Source: Conus ventricosus (lineage: Eukaryota; Mollusca; Gastropoda; Neogastropoda; Conidae). Taken from it: 64,000 nucleotides of DNA. The notes below the pieces were generated by a model, which saw only the letters and a program-made list of their open reading frames with translations, did not search any database and was not told the DNA's origin. Each line of letters opens with the position of its first letter. Within the stretch, counting starts at the first letter, position 1. The stretch spans positions 30,965,497 through 31,029,496 of the forward strand of contig CM031616.1 in the NCBI GenBank assembly GCA_018398815.1, written 5' to 3'. Position numbers and translations under genes: made by a program. This document shows positions 11,334 to 22,180 of this stretch, piece after piece.

Positions 11334-11737
11334 TCTTTCTTTCTTTCTTTCTGCGTACGCAGGCTGATACTCCTGCGGACACTCCTGTATAGCCAGGCAG
11401 TGGAGTTTTGTGTGTATGACCCTTTTTTATCCCGCCATTAAGGCAGCCATACTCCATCTTCGGGGAAGGTGCATGCTATGTGTCACGTGTCATCCATACC
11501 AACGGCCAAACTGGCCTTCTCTTCCGAAAGTTGGTGATGGGATTTTACGTGTGTGCAAGATGTTATGCGTGCGTTCACACACGGAACCTCGGTTTATAGT
11601 CTGATTCGAAGGACTATATGGGGAATGGAGTCAGAACCAATGTTAACTCCGAGGGAAAAATCCCCCTATACCGAAATTCGAACCCGCAACCCCAGGATCA
11701 CGAGTCCGGCGCTCTACCAACCGAGCTATTCGGCCCC
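11334..11737 (-). mobile_element. Full-length tRNA-derived SINE at the stop codon of the Ig-like gene
   Basis: Seen: the 12-bp sequence CATTCTGTTTCT occurs exactly on both sides (11,322-11,333 and 11,738-11,749), a perfect target-site duplication. Between the copies is a SINE reading on the minus strand. Its tRNA-like head (about 11,670-11,737) has an A box TAGCTCGGTTGG (11,717-11,728) and a B box GGTTCGAATTTC (11,673-11,684). A unique body follows, then a TTTC-type tail at 11,334-11,353. The anticodon position of the head reads CGT, which suggests a Thr-tRNA ancestor. The same family is at 884-1,209 and, as part of the duplicated locus, at 26,182-26,417. Confidence 0.93.
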
Positions 11738-12851
11738 CATTCTGTTTCTGATTCTGACTGGTCCGTAGGAGTTTCATTTGCTGTGTCTCTACGGAGAAAT
11801 GCGGAAAGTTCACGACCATTAGCATTTTCGTTATTGTGCCTGCGTCTTTCCTTTTTCCTCACAAAGTTTGCAATGCGCTCCCATCCTAAGCAAACAACAA
11901 CAACAGCTGAAAGAAAACCAAGCAGATAAATTCCAACTGCGCCAACAACAATCGCCACAGTTTGGTCGCAATCGGAGGAGCATTGAAAATCAGACAAAAT
12001 TTGGACCAAGTCGGAAGGATACTCCTTTCCCTTGACTTGAACAGAGCATCTGTAATGCATGGTCCTTTCCGGAGCTTCCATCAACCGAAGCTTCACGGAG
12101 AAGTAGGTGTTGTTAACATGATGCACAGCGCTGCAGATGACATTGTTTAGACACTGCAGATTCTTGTCTCGGTTCCAAGTGCCCAGAGTGACGTCGTCAG
12201 CCGTCCGCGTGATGGTCAGTGTAGCATCCTGACTCCCTCCCACCGGGGGGATGTGGACGTGGGCCAGGCAGGTTAAATCAACGGCACTGTCGTTAACGGC
12301 CACAAACCCTTCCTCCATGACAGGAAACCTCATTCCTGGGGTAAAGGCGATGTTTTTGCTGGTCCACGCGTCTGTGTCATTCGTATGCCAAACGGAGCAA
12401 GACATCTTTCCGTATTTCCGCATGCTCATATCTAAATCAGGACCAAGCAGCGTCAGCTGTAGCCATGACACATTCATCGTGTTGATGCTTCCGCTAACAC
12501 TGACACTTCTCTCTCCCATCGTCTTCAGCATTGTGTCACTGACGGCCTGAGCTTTGCCACTGTTATGTACAATGATCGCCCAGATGTCGCCCGTGTTTTG
12601 GTCTCGTTGAAATGTTCAATCTGCAGCATCCTGAAGGAGGACGTGTTCTGCCCGGAAAACGCATGTTGGCTGCTACAGTTGAAGCGGACAGTGTCGACGT
12701 AATGATAGTGCAGACGGACGCTGGGATCGTAATCAATGCCTGTCCCACAAAACATGAATCCAAGCAGCAGCAGGATCTGCAGATTGTGAGCAAGGTTCAA
12801 CCCCCGACAAAAGCACAACTCCATCCTTGCCTTGGTTAGGCCTCCTTACAT
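11698..12851 (-). CDS. Ig-like type I membrane receptor, two Ig-like domains (last exon; one frameshift)
   Basis: The product is probably a cell-surface protein with two Ig-like domains, one membrane span and a basic cytoplasmic tail; its ligand is unknown. The exon begins after a minus-strand acceptor TTTGTTTCAG (AG at 12,852-12,853), and the start Met is at 12,824. Residues 10-30 are a signal peptide (LQILLLLGFMFCGTG). Domain 1 has Cys50 in the first frame and, after a frameshift near 12,590-12,610, MSCSVWH (Cys45 of the frame starting at 12,531). Domain 2 has Cys88 and YRC (Cys162). Several N-glycosylation sequons occur. The membrane helix spans about residues 190-216, followed by WERIANFVRKKERRR. 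The frameshift may be a sequencing error, because the text either side reads naturally. The reading frame now ends inside the SINE; without it, a TGA follows immediately. The family assignment is inferred from pattern only. Confidence 0.72.
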
Positions 12852-13173
12852 CTGAAACAAACACACATTCACAGTAACGAACGTTACACGTAGCATCTTT
12901 AACACTATTACATTGCAGCGCAGGGCTTTTGTTTTTGTCACTGTATAAGACAGTAGACAGGGATATATGTATTAATATATCCCCCGTTATAACCACCCCT
13001 TTCCCCTTTTACCGAGAGTATGAACGCCACACAACAAACACACACAAAAGAAAATACAGTGCACAAACAGAAGGCTTTATTTGCATTCACACACGCACTC
13101 TCACCCACGGAATGGCAGATGAAACACCAAGACCTCTATATATCCAACACACACAGGCAGTTTTCCCCACACC

Positions 13174-13210
<37 letters not shown>

Positions 13211-13444
13211 CAAAAGAATCCAACTATTACTGACATCAATAGCCGACCATCAGCGCATGGCCCCTTATGCGTACCTGTGCACGCATGTGTTGCACATCTA
13301 CAAAAAACGACCCTTCCCTCAGGAGGCACACACACACCTCAGCCCACTGAAGGCCAATACAGAAGGGACAAGGGTGAAATCACATCACCTGGTAATCCCG
13401 GGCTGAAATATCAAGCAAGGTTGATACCTCATAAAACCCGAGAT
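12852..13444. other. Upstream intron/flank of the Ig-like gene, with a 34-bp poly-A run
   Basis: There is no supported coding sequence. A run of 34 A lies at 13,175-13,208 and could be the tail of an old retroposed sequence. The 212-codon frame across it is produced by the poly-A. The segment ends at the site where element B is inserted in the second copy of the locus (13,445-13,455, around CACGCG). Confidence 0.6.
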
Positions 13445-16294
13445 GCCACGCGATGTTTTTTCTTTTTCCAAAATGCACTCTTTATACTAATTTTTACGTG
13501 CCGGTGTCAAACTGTCCGGATACCCAAGCTTAACCCCCAAAATGTTCAACACAAATTGTTCAAGTAACCCGAACCCAATGTTACACTTTCAATACTTCAT
13601 TCGAAGTCCCTGGCGGGTACTCGACACACGCAAGAAAAAACAAACAAACAAAGAAAACAAACACCTTCCACAAAAAAAAAAAAAACACACACACACAAAA
13701 AAAAAAAACCAACGGCAACACAGCGTTTCCCAATATGATTGTGTAAACGTCGGTCTGCTTTACGACGCTCTCACACTAATGCCCGCCCAAAACAAAACCT
13801 TCACTGAAGCGCTTGATGTGAAGTAGGAGTAAAGTCGTGACGCGTCGAAGAGCGCGGTTCCCTCCCTACCGGGCACCAACCACACTTGCGAGTCGCACGC
13901 AGATGGTATACTGCGGCGAACCCCCAAGACGCTTGCCCACCCTGAGGACACACAGAGGTGAGTCGGAGGAACTGCCACACCCTCGGACTGTGGGAGACGG
14001 CCGTCCCGACCTGAACGCACCCTGCCGGCTCCACGTGCGTCCCCACTCCGGGCAGAGGAGTGGGCAGGGATGACAGTGGGAGTGGAGGTGGTAACTCCCA
14101 CCACCCGAGAGGCCGACCCTCACAGATTTGCTGTGTAGGGGAGGTACACAGAACTCGCCAGAAACCTGTGAAAAAGGAAATGTCTTACTACCACAGAAGA
14201 ATACAGTTGTAACTTATTTGTTGCTTCACTAAAGTAAACGGTTCTCAGTGTTTACATGTCACAACCCAAAGTGCGACAGCTGATTGGAATTTTATATCAT
14301 GACTTATACAACCAGCCACCTTGACATCAACATTCTCTCACACCAGAAAATGTTCCATGTTCCATTACACATTTAAACTAATTTCATTGACTCTCCACTT
14401 CCAACAGCCATGAACATAATTATAACCGTTCCTTCAAAAAAATGATTATACTGTCTGAGTTAAATACCCACGACTTCACTTCCATCGAGGTCTCCAAGAC
14501 AATGATTCAATAGGATTATAAATCATTCACTCTAACAATCCGACCGTTAGTTACCCCAAGTACCGGTCACAATTCAGGATCGATTACTTAGTAACATGCT
14601 TAATAGAATCAAACACATTTCAAGCAAGACCAAAGTAATAGAATTGAACCCGGGTATCCTAAATTCCTAGCAGGCACAATCATAATCCTACAAGTGTCAT
14701 CAGAAATTATCAAGCGCTAGGACAATCACCAATTACATAAGCTCGACAAGGATTTCCGAGCGCTGCTATACATTGCCTACCGACACCACAATGCTGCGGA
14801 AAACATCTTTGAATACTGACGCGCCACCGTCGACTAAAACAACCATATACATACATACATACATCAAATGTAGGCTTCTGAGGCACAATTCCTAAATATC
14901 TTAGACACCTTTTATTATTATCATCTGCTATTTTTTCTCTTCTTATTTTCCAATCGTAATAACCTATACCAAGTACCACAATTCTGAATTCACCTGCAAA
15001 TATTTAACAATAATTGAACAAAAGAACAACTCTTAATATAATGATCCCTAATTTTCCTTTCCGCCCATGCACCCTGGTTTAGTTCCAAGCGCAAACACCA
15101 AAAAGTGAACTTCTACAAGACGTGTCTATCCGAGGTACCACCATCCGTCACCTATCAATAAACCTCACACACGCCCAGACACATCACATGCAGTATGCCC
15201 TCCGTACCTGGCATGCACCGCGTGACAGTCTCCTCTTTTGATATTAACAGTTCCGGTCCTCCGATACCAACGTACCCTCTCAGAAAATAATCAATCTTTA
15301 TCTAACTTGAAAACACTATTCCTGTACACCAGCGACCACTACCAAGTACAACATAATATTATGTCTTAGCACATCAATACCGCTGTAACCCATCCACTTA
15401 TCTATATCAGTGTAGAACTGAAACGCACACTATTCCATTCCCATATGTACGGTTTTTCCCCGACCTTAAGTTTAAATTATATCTCCTTCCCTCTCTTCAA
15501 ACTTCCGCGCATTTAAATTTCCTCCTCTTAGTCCAACTCACATAGAAAGAATCTTTGCGAATAAAAATCAAATTAAAAGGAAATCCTCCAGTTCCTGGAA
15601 CTGAAATACAAAAGTTGATGAAACCATGATATCTGCAAACAACCAACTATACAGCCCTCCAGAATTTCCGCTACTTTACACGCTCACCTTGGACAAAGAC
15701 AGGAACGACACAATGGACGACACCCTCAGTCGCCGGGACACTGCCAGACAGCCAACGCCCTGGTACGTGCAGAACCCGCCGCTGAACACCGAAACACCGA
15801 CAGTCTTCACTCTGGTAGCCAAACCTTCAAAAGTTGGTCGAGGGCATACCACCAACCCCTGCCCCAACGGCAGAAACAACCTGAGCACGAGGCCAACCCA
15901 ACCTTCGCGGATAACGCCTCAATTCGTACTGACTTGCAAACACACGACGACACTCCCGAGTTCACCTCGGGAAACTCACAAGACAGCACTCACACTCACG
16001 GAATTCCCCGCTCACATCGAAGAACTCCAGTTTCACGAGCGTTTGTTTACACCCGTAAACCCCACTATTCCAGCGAGTCTGATGTTCTCCTCCTCCCCCC
16101 TCCAAGAGCTAACAGGTAAGCAAATTCCCGGCAGGAATCACGCACTTCACGGCCACTGCCAACCTGGCAATGGACGGGCCACACTCCACAATTGTCACCG
16201 AGGCGACCTGTGTCAGTTCGTGCGTGACAATACCCTTCCCCCAAGATTTAAAGTATACCTTTAAATAAAAACCTGAAGGAACGCACGAACAAGT
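13445..16294. other. Left flank of element A; no recognised gene, GC-rich patch at 13.82-14.11 kb
   Basis: The whole segment recurs at 43,923-46,822 with mainly one-base insertions and deletions. A GC-rich, CpG-containing patch at 13,820-14,110 is open in several frames on both strands, as expected from base composition. A short ATAC repeat is at 14,849-14,865. The only long frame is at 15,626-16,264, listed separately. Confidence 0.6.
15626..16264 (+). other. Unrecognised 212-codon open frame with a splice-donor-like site
   Basis: The frame is Pro/Thr-rich and shows no domain I know. It contains CTAACAG|GTAAGC at 16,109-16,121, a good donor sequence, so any coding use may end at 16,115. The second copy of the locus (about 46,110-46,780) carries the same DNA with indels that break the frame but keep the donor-like site. 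It could be an exon, part of an unrecognised repeat, or chance in a GC-rich patch. Confidence 0.2.
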
Positions 16295-16381
16295 AGAGAA
16301 CGTAAAAACACGGGTTCTAGCTCAGCCGGTCTCAACCAGTTTCGACCGGCTGACTCTAGAACCCGTGTTTTTACGTTCTCT
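16295..16381. repeat. Element A terminal palindrome (hairpin) at the left end
   Basis: Arms 16,295-16,331 and 16,344-16,381 are reverse complements over about 37 bp, with only a one- to two-base difference, around a 12-base loop. The outer arm starts AGAGAACGTAAAAACAC. Its first ~30 bp resemble both ends of element B (AGAACG..ATAAACACC). The inner arm ends TTCTCTGACAAGTAA, a block also present at the corresponding place in both B ends. This marks the terminal inverted repeat of a Maverick/Polinton; those elements typically begin with AG. The perfect fold-back is peculiar to A and A'. Confidence 0.8.
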
Positions 16382-16420
16382 GACAAGTAAGACTTCTATA
16401 ACCAAAAAAATAACGATTAT

Positions 16421-17032
16421 CTACAAACATACATACTGTGTAGGATTATCCGTTTTCAATACTAATTTACTAAACTTTTCAGATTTCAGTTTTTGCTTAA
16501 TCCTGCGTTTTTCCTGATCATTTTCAATAACATCATTTTCACGCATACATTCATCAAATGCGTCTCTGTCTTTCATGTGAAATAAAACTACAGTCTTTAA
16601 CTGTTCTCTAAAGTCTTTTAAACCCGAGTTATATTTTTGACATAAAATCCACACACTTATCCCAGCATGTCTTCCACTGAAAGCTAGTTTTGACAAAGTG
16701 TTTCTTTTTTTAACTATGTCTCTTTCTGCCGAACAGTCATCTATAATAAATAGTGTCTGCGTTCCCTCAAACAGTCTATAAAAGCGTTCTAAACACTCAC
16801 TCAGTTTATTGCTAGGATCAACTAAAAATATGTTATCATCTTTCCATATAAACCTTCTATCGTGATATGCTTTGTTCCATTTAAGTGTTGGGCAGAAAAT
16901 CACAATATGATCAAAATTATAGCGATAAACTGTTTGTAACAGGTCGAGGATAAATATTGTTTTCCCACAACCAGTCTGTCCACAAATCAATGAACAATGA
17001 GGGGTTTTTGTCATAAAGTTTAACTGTTCCAT
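16421..17032 (-). CDS. Element A packaging ATPase (A32/FtsK-HerA-like), 203 residues, intact
   Basis: In Polintons, adintoviruses and large DNA viruses this ATPase pumps DNA into the capsid. Seen: Walker A GQTGCGKT (residues 18-25), Walker B LFIIDD (94-99), and a later ILCQKYNSG stretch (Gln132) in the sensor position. The length is normal for this compact family, and there are no breaks. It is the first gene inside the terminal palindrome, transcribed outward, and it starts 17 bp from the end of P2. In element B the last part of this gene is also repeated at the other end inside the inverted repeat. It is one of the few fully open genes among the copies. Confidence 0.9.
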   Translation of the reverse strand: MEQLNFMTKTPHCSLICGQTGCGKTIFILDLLQTVYRYNFDHIVIFCPTLKWNKAYHDRRFIWKDDNIFLVDPSNKLSECLERFYRLFEGTQTLFIIDDCSAERDIVKKRNTLSKLAFSGRHAGISVWILCQKYNSGLKDFREQLKTVVLFHMKDRDAFDECMRENDVIENDQEKRRIKQKLKSEKFSKLVLKTDNPTQYVCL

Positions 17033-17048
17033 AGTTTTATAACAGAAT

Positions 17049-18610
17049 TTAATCTAATCCAGTTATTATGTTTATCATACTCTCTGTCAAAACTTGTTCA
17101 GTATAATAAAACCCTATAAGGTCTAAATGTGTAAGATTAATCCAATTCAGTTCTGTAAGATTGTTTCTATTTAGACTAATATTGATTTTGTTGCTCGTTG
17201 TTATGACCTTAATATCCTCACCTTTATGAAGAACGACGATGGTAACTTTAAGACTGTCAACGTCTAAGTTTTGCCAGCTAATAAGAATTCCTTTCATAAG
17301 TATGTCACTGACGCCCACAGCTCCATTCCTCTCCACATCTTTAAGACAGAAATTTCAAATATCATTGTGAACGTGTCTCCTAATTTTGTGCGTGGAATGA
17401 ACTGTAATTTTGTAAAAGCGTCCTTTAAAACCGTTTCTCTTCTGTGGAGGATGTACTGTTTGTTCCCATACGGCTTTATTTCAATCTCTTTCCGACTATT
17501 GTCCTCAGGCATAAGACCCTTTCATGTAAAGGACCAGAGTTGAAAGCTTTTCTGAAACTTTTTTGACGGTCAAAAAATGTAAATGGGCTTATGAATTCAA
17601 ATTTTATGTCCCATTCTAAATATGGTTCTAAGTGCCATTTGCTGTCAGGTTTTCGAACTATTTTATATTCATACTGGCCAGCATTATTTGCTTCTAGATT
17701 GCGCAGCTGTTCTAGTTTAGGAAACCTTTTGTTGTCGCCAACCTCTTTGCGTTTATAATCACCATCTTTAGTGTACTCAAAACCATACAAGCGCCTATCT
17801 CACCATTCTGTTCAAAGTCCGCAACGTCTGCAAGGTCTTTTAATTCTAAAGTTATACACCTCACAGGCGCTAATGTAACTCCTGATTCTTCTGGCCCACG
17901 CGACATTATTTTTAGTACAGTTATTATTTTATTTCCAAAACAAATGTGTAGGTTATCGCATTTTACGACTTTCCCTGTTTTGTCTGTGATCTTTATATTA
18001 AATGATCTGACCCTCCCACAAGCTAATTTTTTAAACTGTAAATTAGGGAATTGTATAATTTCATAATCGCAATATGCAGCTTTCCCCCGCGGAAGAGCTC
18101 TTAGAACAGTTGAGGGCCTTCCATCATATAAGTTTTCATCAGTGCTCAGCTCATCCAAATGAACATAGAGAATGAAGTAATGCAAGATCGAGCGGACTTT
18201 CCCCTCATAAGTAGTTTTGCTTGGTGTAACTCTAAATCTATGATTGCCAGCCGCAAAGCCTAACATTTTAGCTAGCTCTTTATCAAAATAGTAACCTGCT
18301 TCTTCTTCAGGCTTGAATGTTAACATTGTTTTTAGATTTGCATTGTTGAGTTTGAGAGTAATGTCGAAGTTACTCATTGCTTCTTTTAGTGAGCAAAACC
18401 CGTAATAACCATCAGGTATTGTTAACTGGCTAACTTTGGCTCCTGATTTGTCAACTTTTAGAATCGTATTATTATTCTTGGATTTAGTAATATTAAACCA
18501 TACGACTTTGTAAAAATTTCATGGAGTGCGACCATTTTGGTTCCGCAATCGTTCTTAACAGCATGTTCTAAAAACGAAGGACGGTCTTGGGTTGTTATTG
18601 TTACAAACAT
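17049..18610 (-). pseudogene. Element A P2: candidate virion protein, ~515 residues, frameshifted
   Basis: Start Met at 18,610 (MFVTITTQDRPSF...), stop at 17,049. The frame changes near 18,490, 17,790, 17,500 and 17,330, giving open pieces of 221, 104, 72 and 95 codons. No enzyme motif is visible; the product is rich in beta-type alternating residues and resembles a structural protein more than an enzyme. Position between ATPase and capsid genes, and presence in all three copies, suggest a virion role such as a minor capsid or penton component. That is inference. It diverges from P3 with only 17 bp between the two start codons. Confidence 0.6.
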
Positions 18611-18627
18611 TTTTAAACGAAATAAAA

Positions 18628-19674
18628 ATGAGTGCATTCAAATATACTAATGCAAAATATTTTTGTTGGGCCGCACTACAATCTTAAAAATATAACAACT
18701 GACACCCTCGACATTTCTGTGACTCAGTCTGACGCCTTTCAAGTAAAGGTGAGTACTCCATTGAACAGATATCTTAACCCGCCTATTAAAAACGACCACA
18801 TCCCAAAGTGTGGTTCAGTCATCCGATGCAGTTTTATCAGAAAACCCGCTAAACTTTGCTGTGTTTTGTGCAACAACTGGGTGTGGGAGTGTCGTATGCT
18901 GATCATCTAAATCATCCTGATCCTTTGGTGAGGTCAGTGTATAGATTTCATTTTTATTACACCTTCAGACGTATTTTGACTGAACTGCAAGCGCCATTAC
19001 CAAATGACAAACCGTTTAATCCATTCAGCAACAGAATAGACATGAAGGCTTTTGAAAGGATCTGTAACGAATTCAATATTAATGTTAAGGAAGACTTTAG
19101 ACAAAAGTTGGATCTTAATCATGGCTTAGGCACCCTTATTTTTGGGGCGTGCACAGAAAGTATAACTATGACTGGAATCCTCCTTACACATCTTTCTCTT
19201 CAGGCACAGGTGTTCACCTCGGGTCCATAGAGCAAGAGCATAAAACAGCATGGACAACATTTATCTCAGACACTTCTAAGGGCCTAACTAAAGCAGGAAT
19301 AGAACGAATAACGACTCTATTCGTACTTACGTTTGGTGTTTGCTAGGTTCGCAAGCACAAACGAGATCGAGCATAAAATGATCCTTCTACTGGTTTTGAT
19401 GCACAAAAACAATACTTAGCAAATTTAGAGGACGCCATTAATTCTACAGTTGATTTACCTTCAAGTATAAAAAGGTACCAAAATGTTTTACAATTCGCAA
19501 GATCGAAAGTAGACTTTGCTGTTGGCACTGGTTTATACATGCTGCCTTCTGACCTCAGACTCCAGAGCCCAACGACCGTTGAAGTAAAAAAAAAATAATG
19601 ACCATGAATATGAAAAGACAGCACTAGTTGTTGGATTAACTGGCTTAGGATTACTCCTTCTTTATTTTACTTAA
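18628..19674 (+). pseudogene. Element A P3: unassigned virus-like gene with C-terminal membrane anchor, frameshifted
   Basis: Start Met at 18,628, stop at 19,672-19,674. The first shift follows a T run near 18,660. Open stretches continue in other frames, with a conserved-looking block QAPLPNDKPFNPFSNRIDMK near 18,990-19,050 and a later block DFAVGTGLYMLPSDLR near 19,512-19,558. The C-terminus is a short hydrophobic segment (LVVGLTGLGLLLLYF) ending at the stop, which suggests a tail-anchored membrane protein. No known domain was recognised. It converges with P4, with 23 bp between their stops. Confidence 0.55.
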
Positions 19675-19697
19675 GAGTAACCCAACTATTAAGAGAA

Positions 19698-20848
19698 CTA
19701 ATGCCATAAGTGCTCGGCCATAAAGCCAACTACTTTGCTTGCAGTAGACAAAAGCCAGCTAACGACACTCCCTAATATACCAGGTAAAGAGTCTATAGCT
19801 TTACCGGCTAATTTTTTTAATAAACTCGCAAGATGATCAAGCTGTTTTTTTACCCATGATTTATCAGGCGGTGATGGAGGCGATGGCGGTGGAGGCACTG
19901 GACTTTGACCACCGCCACCTGTAATAGCCAACACTAGTGTACTTACTGCAAATCCTAAGGCTGTTATAACGCTTGCTAATGTGATTCCCTGCTCTCTAAA
20001 CAATGTTCTTATTCGTTCTGCTAGCGTCGTGTCTTCATATAAAATTCTTCGGATAGTTTCTCTTATTCTGCTCACTTGAGTTCGGAATTGTTCTTGGGTA
20101 GTAGACAACACTTCTATTATTGCTGATCTTTCTTTACTAAAATCTTTTAGTCTTTGTTTCATTCTTTCTTTAACATCGCGCCCTAAGTTGGCGTCGTCAG
20201 CCTCATCGAGTTTTTTCTTTTTCTTTTTCTATACGCTCATCTAGTTCTCTCAGTTTTGCTAAATTGTTTGTTAATTCATCTTTGATGATTCTCAAAGCAT
20301 GATCAATTTCTCCCATAGGTAGCGGTGGATCGTGTATTGTTTTTAATGCTGTTTCTTCGGACAAACTGGTTTCTGCTGCGCTTCTATTGTATTTATTATT
20401 TTGTTTGCTGATTGACTTAAAACTTCAAGCGGCATGTTTTGTATTTGGTTATCTGTTGGGAGTTCTTGTAGCGTGTTTTGAAGTTTAGCAACTGCCTCCC
20501 TATCTAATTTTGGTTTAGTAATGCTAAGGCGATTCCGTTTGCTCACATTGAGGCTTTTTTCAACTGTGCCCATGCCTACAAACTTTGATGGGTCTCGTTT
20601 ATATGTAAGCGAACAAGTTCTCCTTTGTCGTTTTTCACATACAAATGTTTATCTTTTAGTTCAAAATCATTAGGGTCTATAAATTTGGGAGGTTCTAGGC
20701 CTAAACTTTTGTAAAATGCTCCGGCCGTACTTTCTGTTAATTCACGCCGCAATGAGAACGTCGAGCGATGTTGTACCAAAGGAGTCATTTCACTCATGTC
20801 GTCTATAGGATCAAAAACATCATAATCTTCATCTTCAATTCCTGCCAT
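19698..20848 (-). pseudogene. Element A P4: acidic N-terminus, coiled coil, proline linker, amphipathic C-terminus
   Basis: Start Met at 20,848, stop at 19,698. Three open pieces (90, 76 and 154 codons) in two frames, with a frameshift near 20,580 and another break between 20,343 and 20,162, form one gene of about 380 residues. The order is: acidic head (GIEDEDYDVFDPIDD), basic middle, helical region, a hydrophobic helix (LASVITALGFAVSTLVLAI), a proline linker (VPPPPSPPSPP) and a hydrophobic tail. A hydrophobic segment plus amphipathic tail could act on membranes or inside the virion; its function is unknown. It diverges from MCP across 38 AT-rich bases. Confidence 0.55.
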
Positions 20849-20886
20849 GTTTTTAAATAATTAACTTTTTATTTTGTTTTATAAAA
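20849..20886. promoter_or_regulatory. Short divergent promoter region P4 / MCP (element A)
   Basis: Only 38 bp separate the two start codons. They are almost entirely A/T, with TATTTTGTTTTATAAA on the MCP side. The same arrangement is kept in A' (51,442-51,480) and B (39,042-39,082). It must contain both transcription starts, so the 5' leaders are very short. Promoter function is inferred. Confidence 0.45.
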
Positions 20887-22155
20887 ATGTCACAAGCATA
20901 TGGCTCAATTCTTGACCCGCATAGAAGACTGAAAGAGCCCTTTGGCGTGAAGGGAAATAAACGGAATATTACTGTTCCAAATAATCCATCTACTATTGAT
21001 GCGGATCAAATTCTTACTGTCAAATTTCCAGACCTAGGAGCGGATGAAGTAATTGTGCCAGGCTCTGCGTGACTTACTTTCAAATAGAACTCGCTTCAAC
21101 AACAGACCCAAACAGGACAGTTGTCCAGAATCTGGGACGGGCAATCGTTAAGAAAATTTCTATAAAACTTGAGGGGCAAGAAATATTTTCTTTACACAAT
21201 GCAGACATATTTTTAACCTATTCTGATTTATGGCTAACCGGGAATGAAAGAGCCGATCTTGCGTTTCAAGGAATAGAAAATAATGAAGCACTAAAACATA
21301 GAATAGGCGCTGCAGATGCTGAAGACGGCAAAAAGTATAAAGCTGTAAGTTATGCGTTTGGAAATCGCTTTTCCATACCCCTAGATTTTGAGTTGTTAAA
21401 ATCGCATGCACCATACTTTCAAGGAGCATTAAAAGACAGATTGTCATACGAACTAACTTTTAATGAATACAAACGTGTTATCAGATCATCAGACACCGGA
21501 GCAAAGTACAGCATTTCTGACATCGCGTTAGAGTTTGACGTTGTTAGCAACCCTCATTTAGCAAGGTTTATTGAGCAACAATATCAGTCAAAATTAGCAA
21601 TATATTACGAAAGAGTGATTTATCATACAACATATCCCAAAAGCGAGGCAGACACTATATGGAATTTTAGTTTTAGCGCTACAGCACGATCACTTAAAGG
21701 TATTTTATTGCTGTGTGAAGATGAAGAACCATTCAAAAGAGGAAGTGAAAAGTTTATTAATCCAAAAAATAACGAAAGTACAATGTTCGATTGAGGGTAG
21801 TCCTAACCAAATCTACACTAGCGGGCTTAAACCTCATCAACATTTTGACGAAATAAGAAAATTGTTTGGGGGTGGGAGGTGTAGAAGTCCGACAGTAGAC
21901 CTTGTGTCTAAAGATCTACACCTTCACAATGTTAGGCTTGACGATTATTTAACAACGAAATACGGTTTATGGATTGACCTAAGGTCAACAGAGGATAATC
22001 AGCTGCATGGAAGTGGGAGAACGGTTAAAGACGTAATAAACATTCAAATTGATAAAGAAAAAGATGGCGATAAACCATTTAATGTACATTTGTTTTTAAT
22101 ATATGATGCGCAGCTGAATATTCAAGATAACAGATTAAAAGATATACATTACTAA
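20887..22155 (+). pseudogene. Element A major capsid protein candidate (MCP), two breaks
   Basis: Start Met at 20,887, stop at 22,153-22,155, about 422 residues if continuous, a usual size for a double jelly-roll capsid protein of this class. Seen: a 62-codon first frame ending at a TGA (21,070-21,072), then a 241-codon frame (21,069-21,794), then the C-terminal part in another frame to 22,155. Both breaks recur in A' but element B reads open at both points. Assignment as MCP rests on length, beta-rich composition, position between P4 and P6, and my recollection of similar uncharacterised multicopy proteins in cnidarian and mollusc genomes. A fold prediction would decide. Confidence 0.6.
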
Positions 22156-22180
22156 ATTATTTTTTTATTTTTAAAAAAGC

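Noticed and set aside
11665..11737. Possible functional tRNA gene on the minus strand (anticodon CGT)
   Set aside because: Stem mismatches, no proper acceptor end, and it is the head of a repeated SINE with a target-site duplication.
12929..13567. 212- and 128-codon frames across the poly-A run
   Set aside because: The Lys-rich centre is the 34-bp poly-A; the flanks show no coding character.
13760..14123. Four overlapping 78-114-codon frames in the GC-rich patch
   Set aside because: Stops are rare there because of base composition; frames on both strands are equally open and are broken in the second copy.
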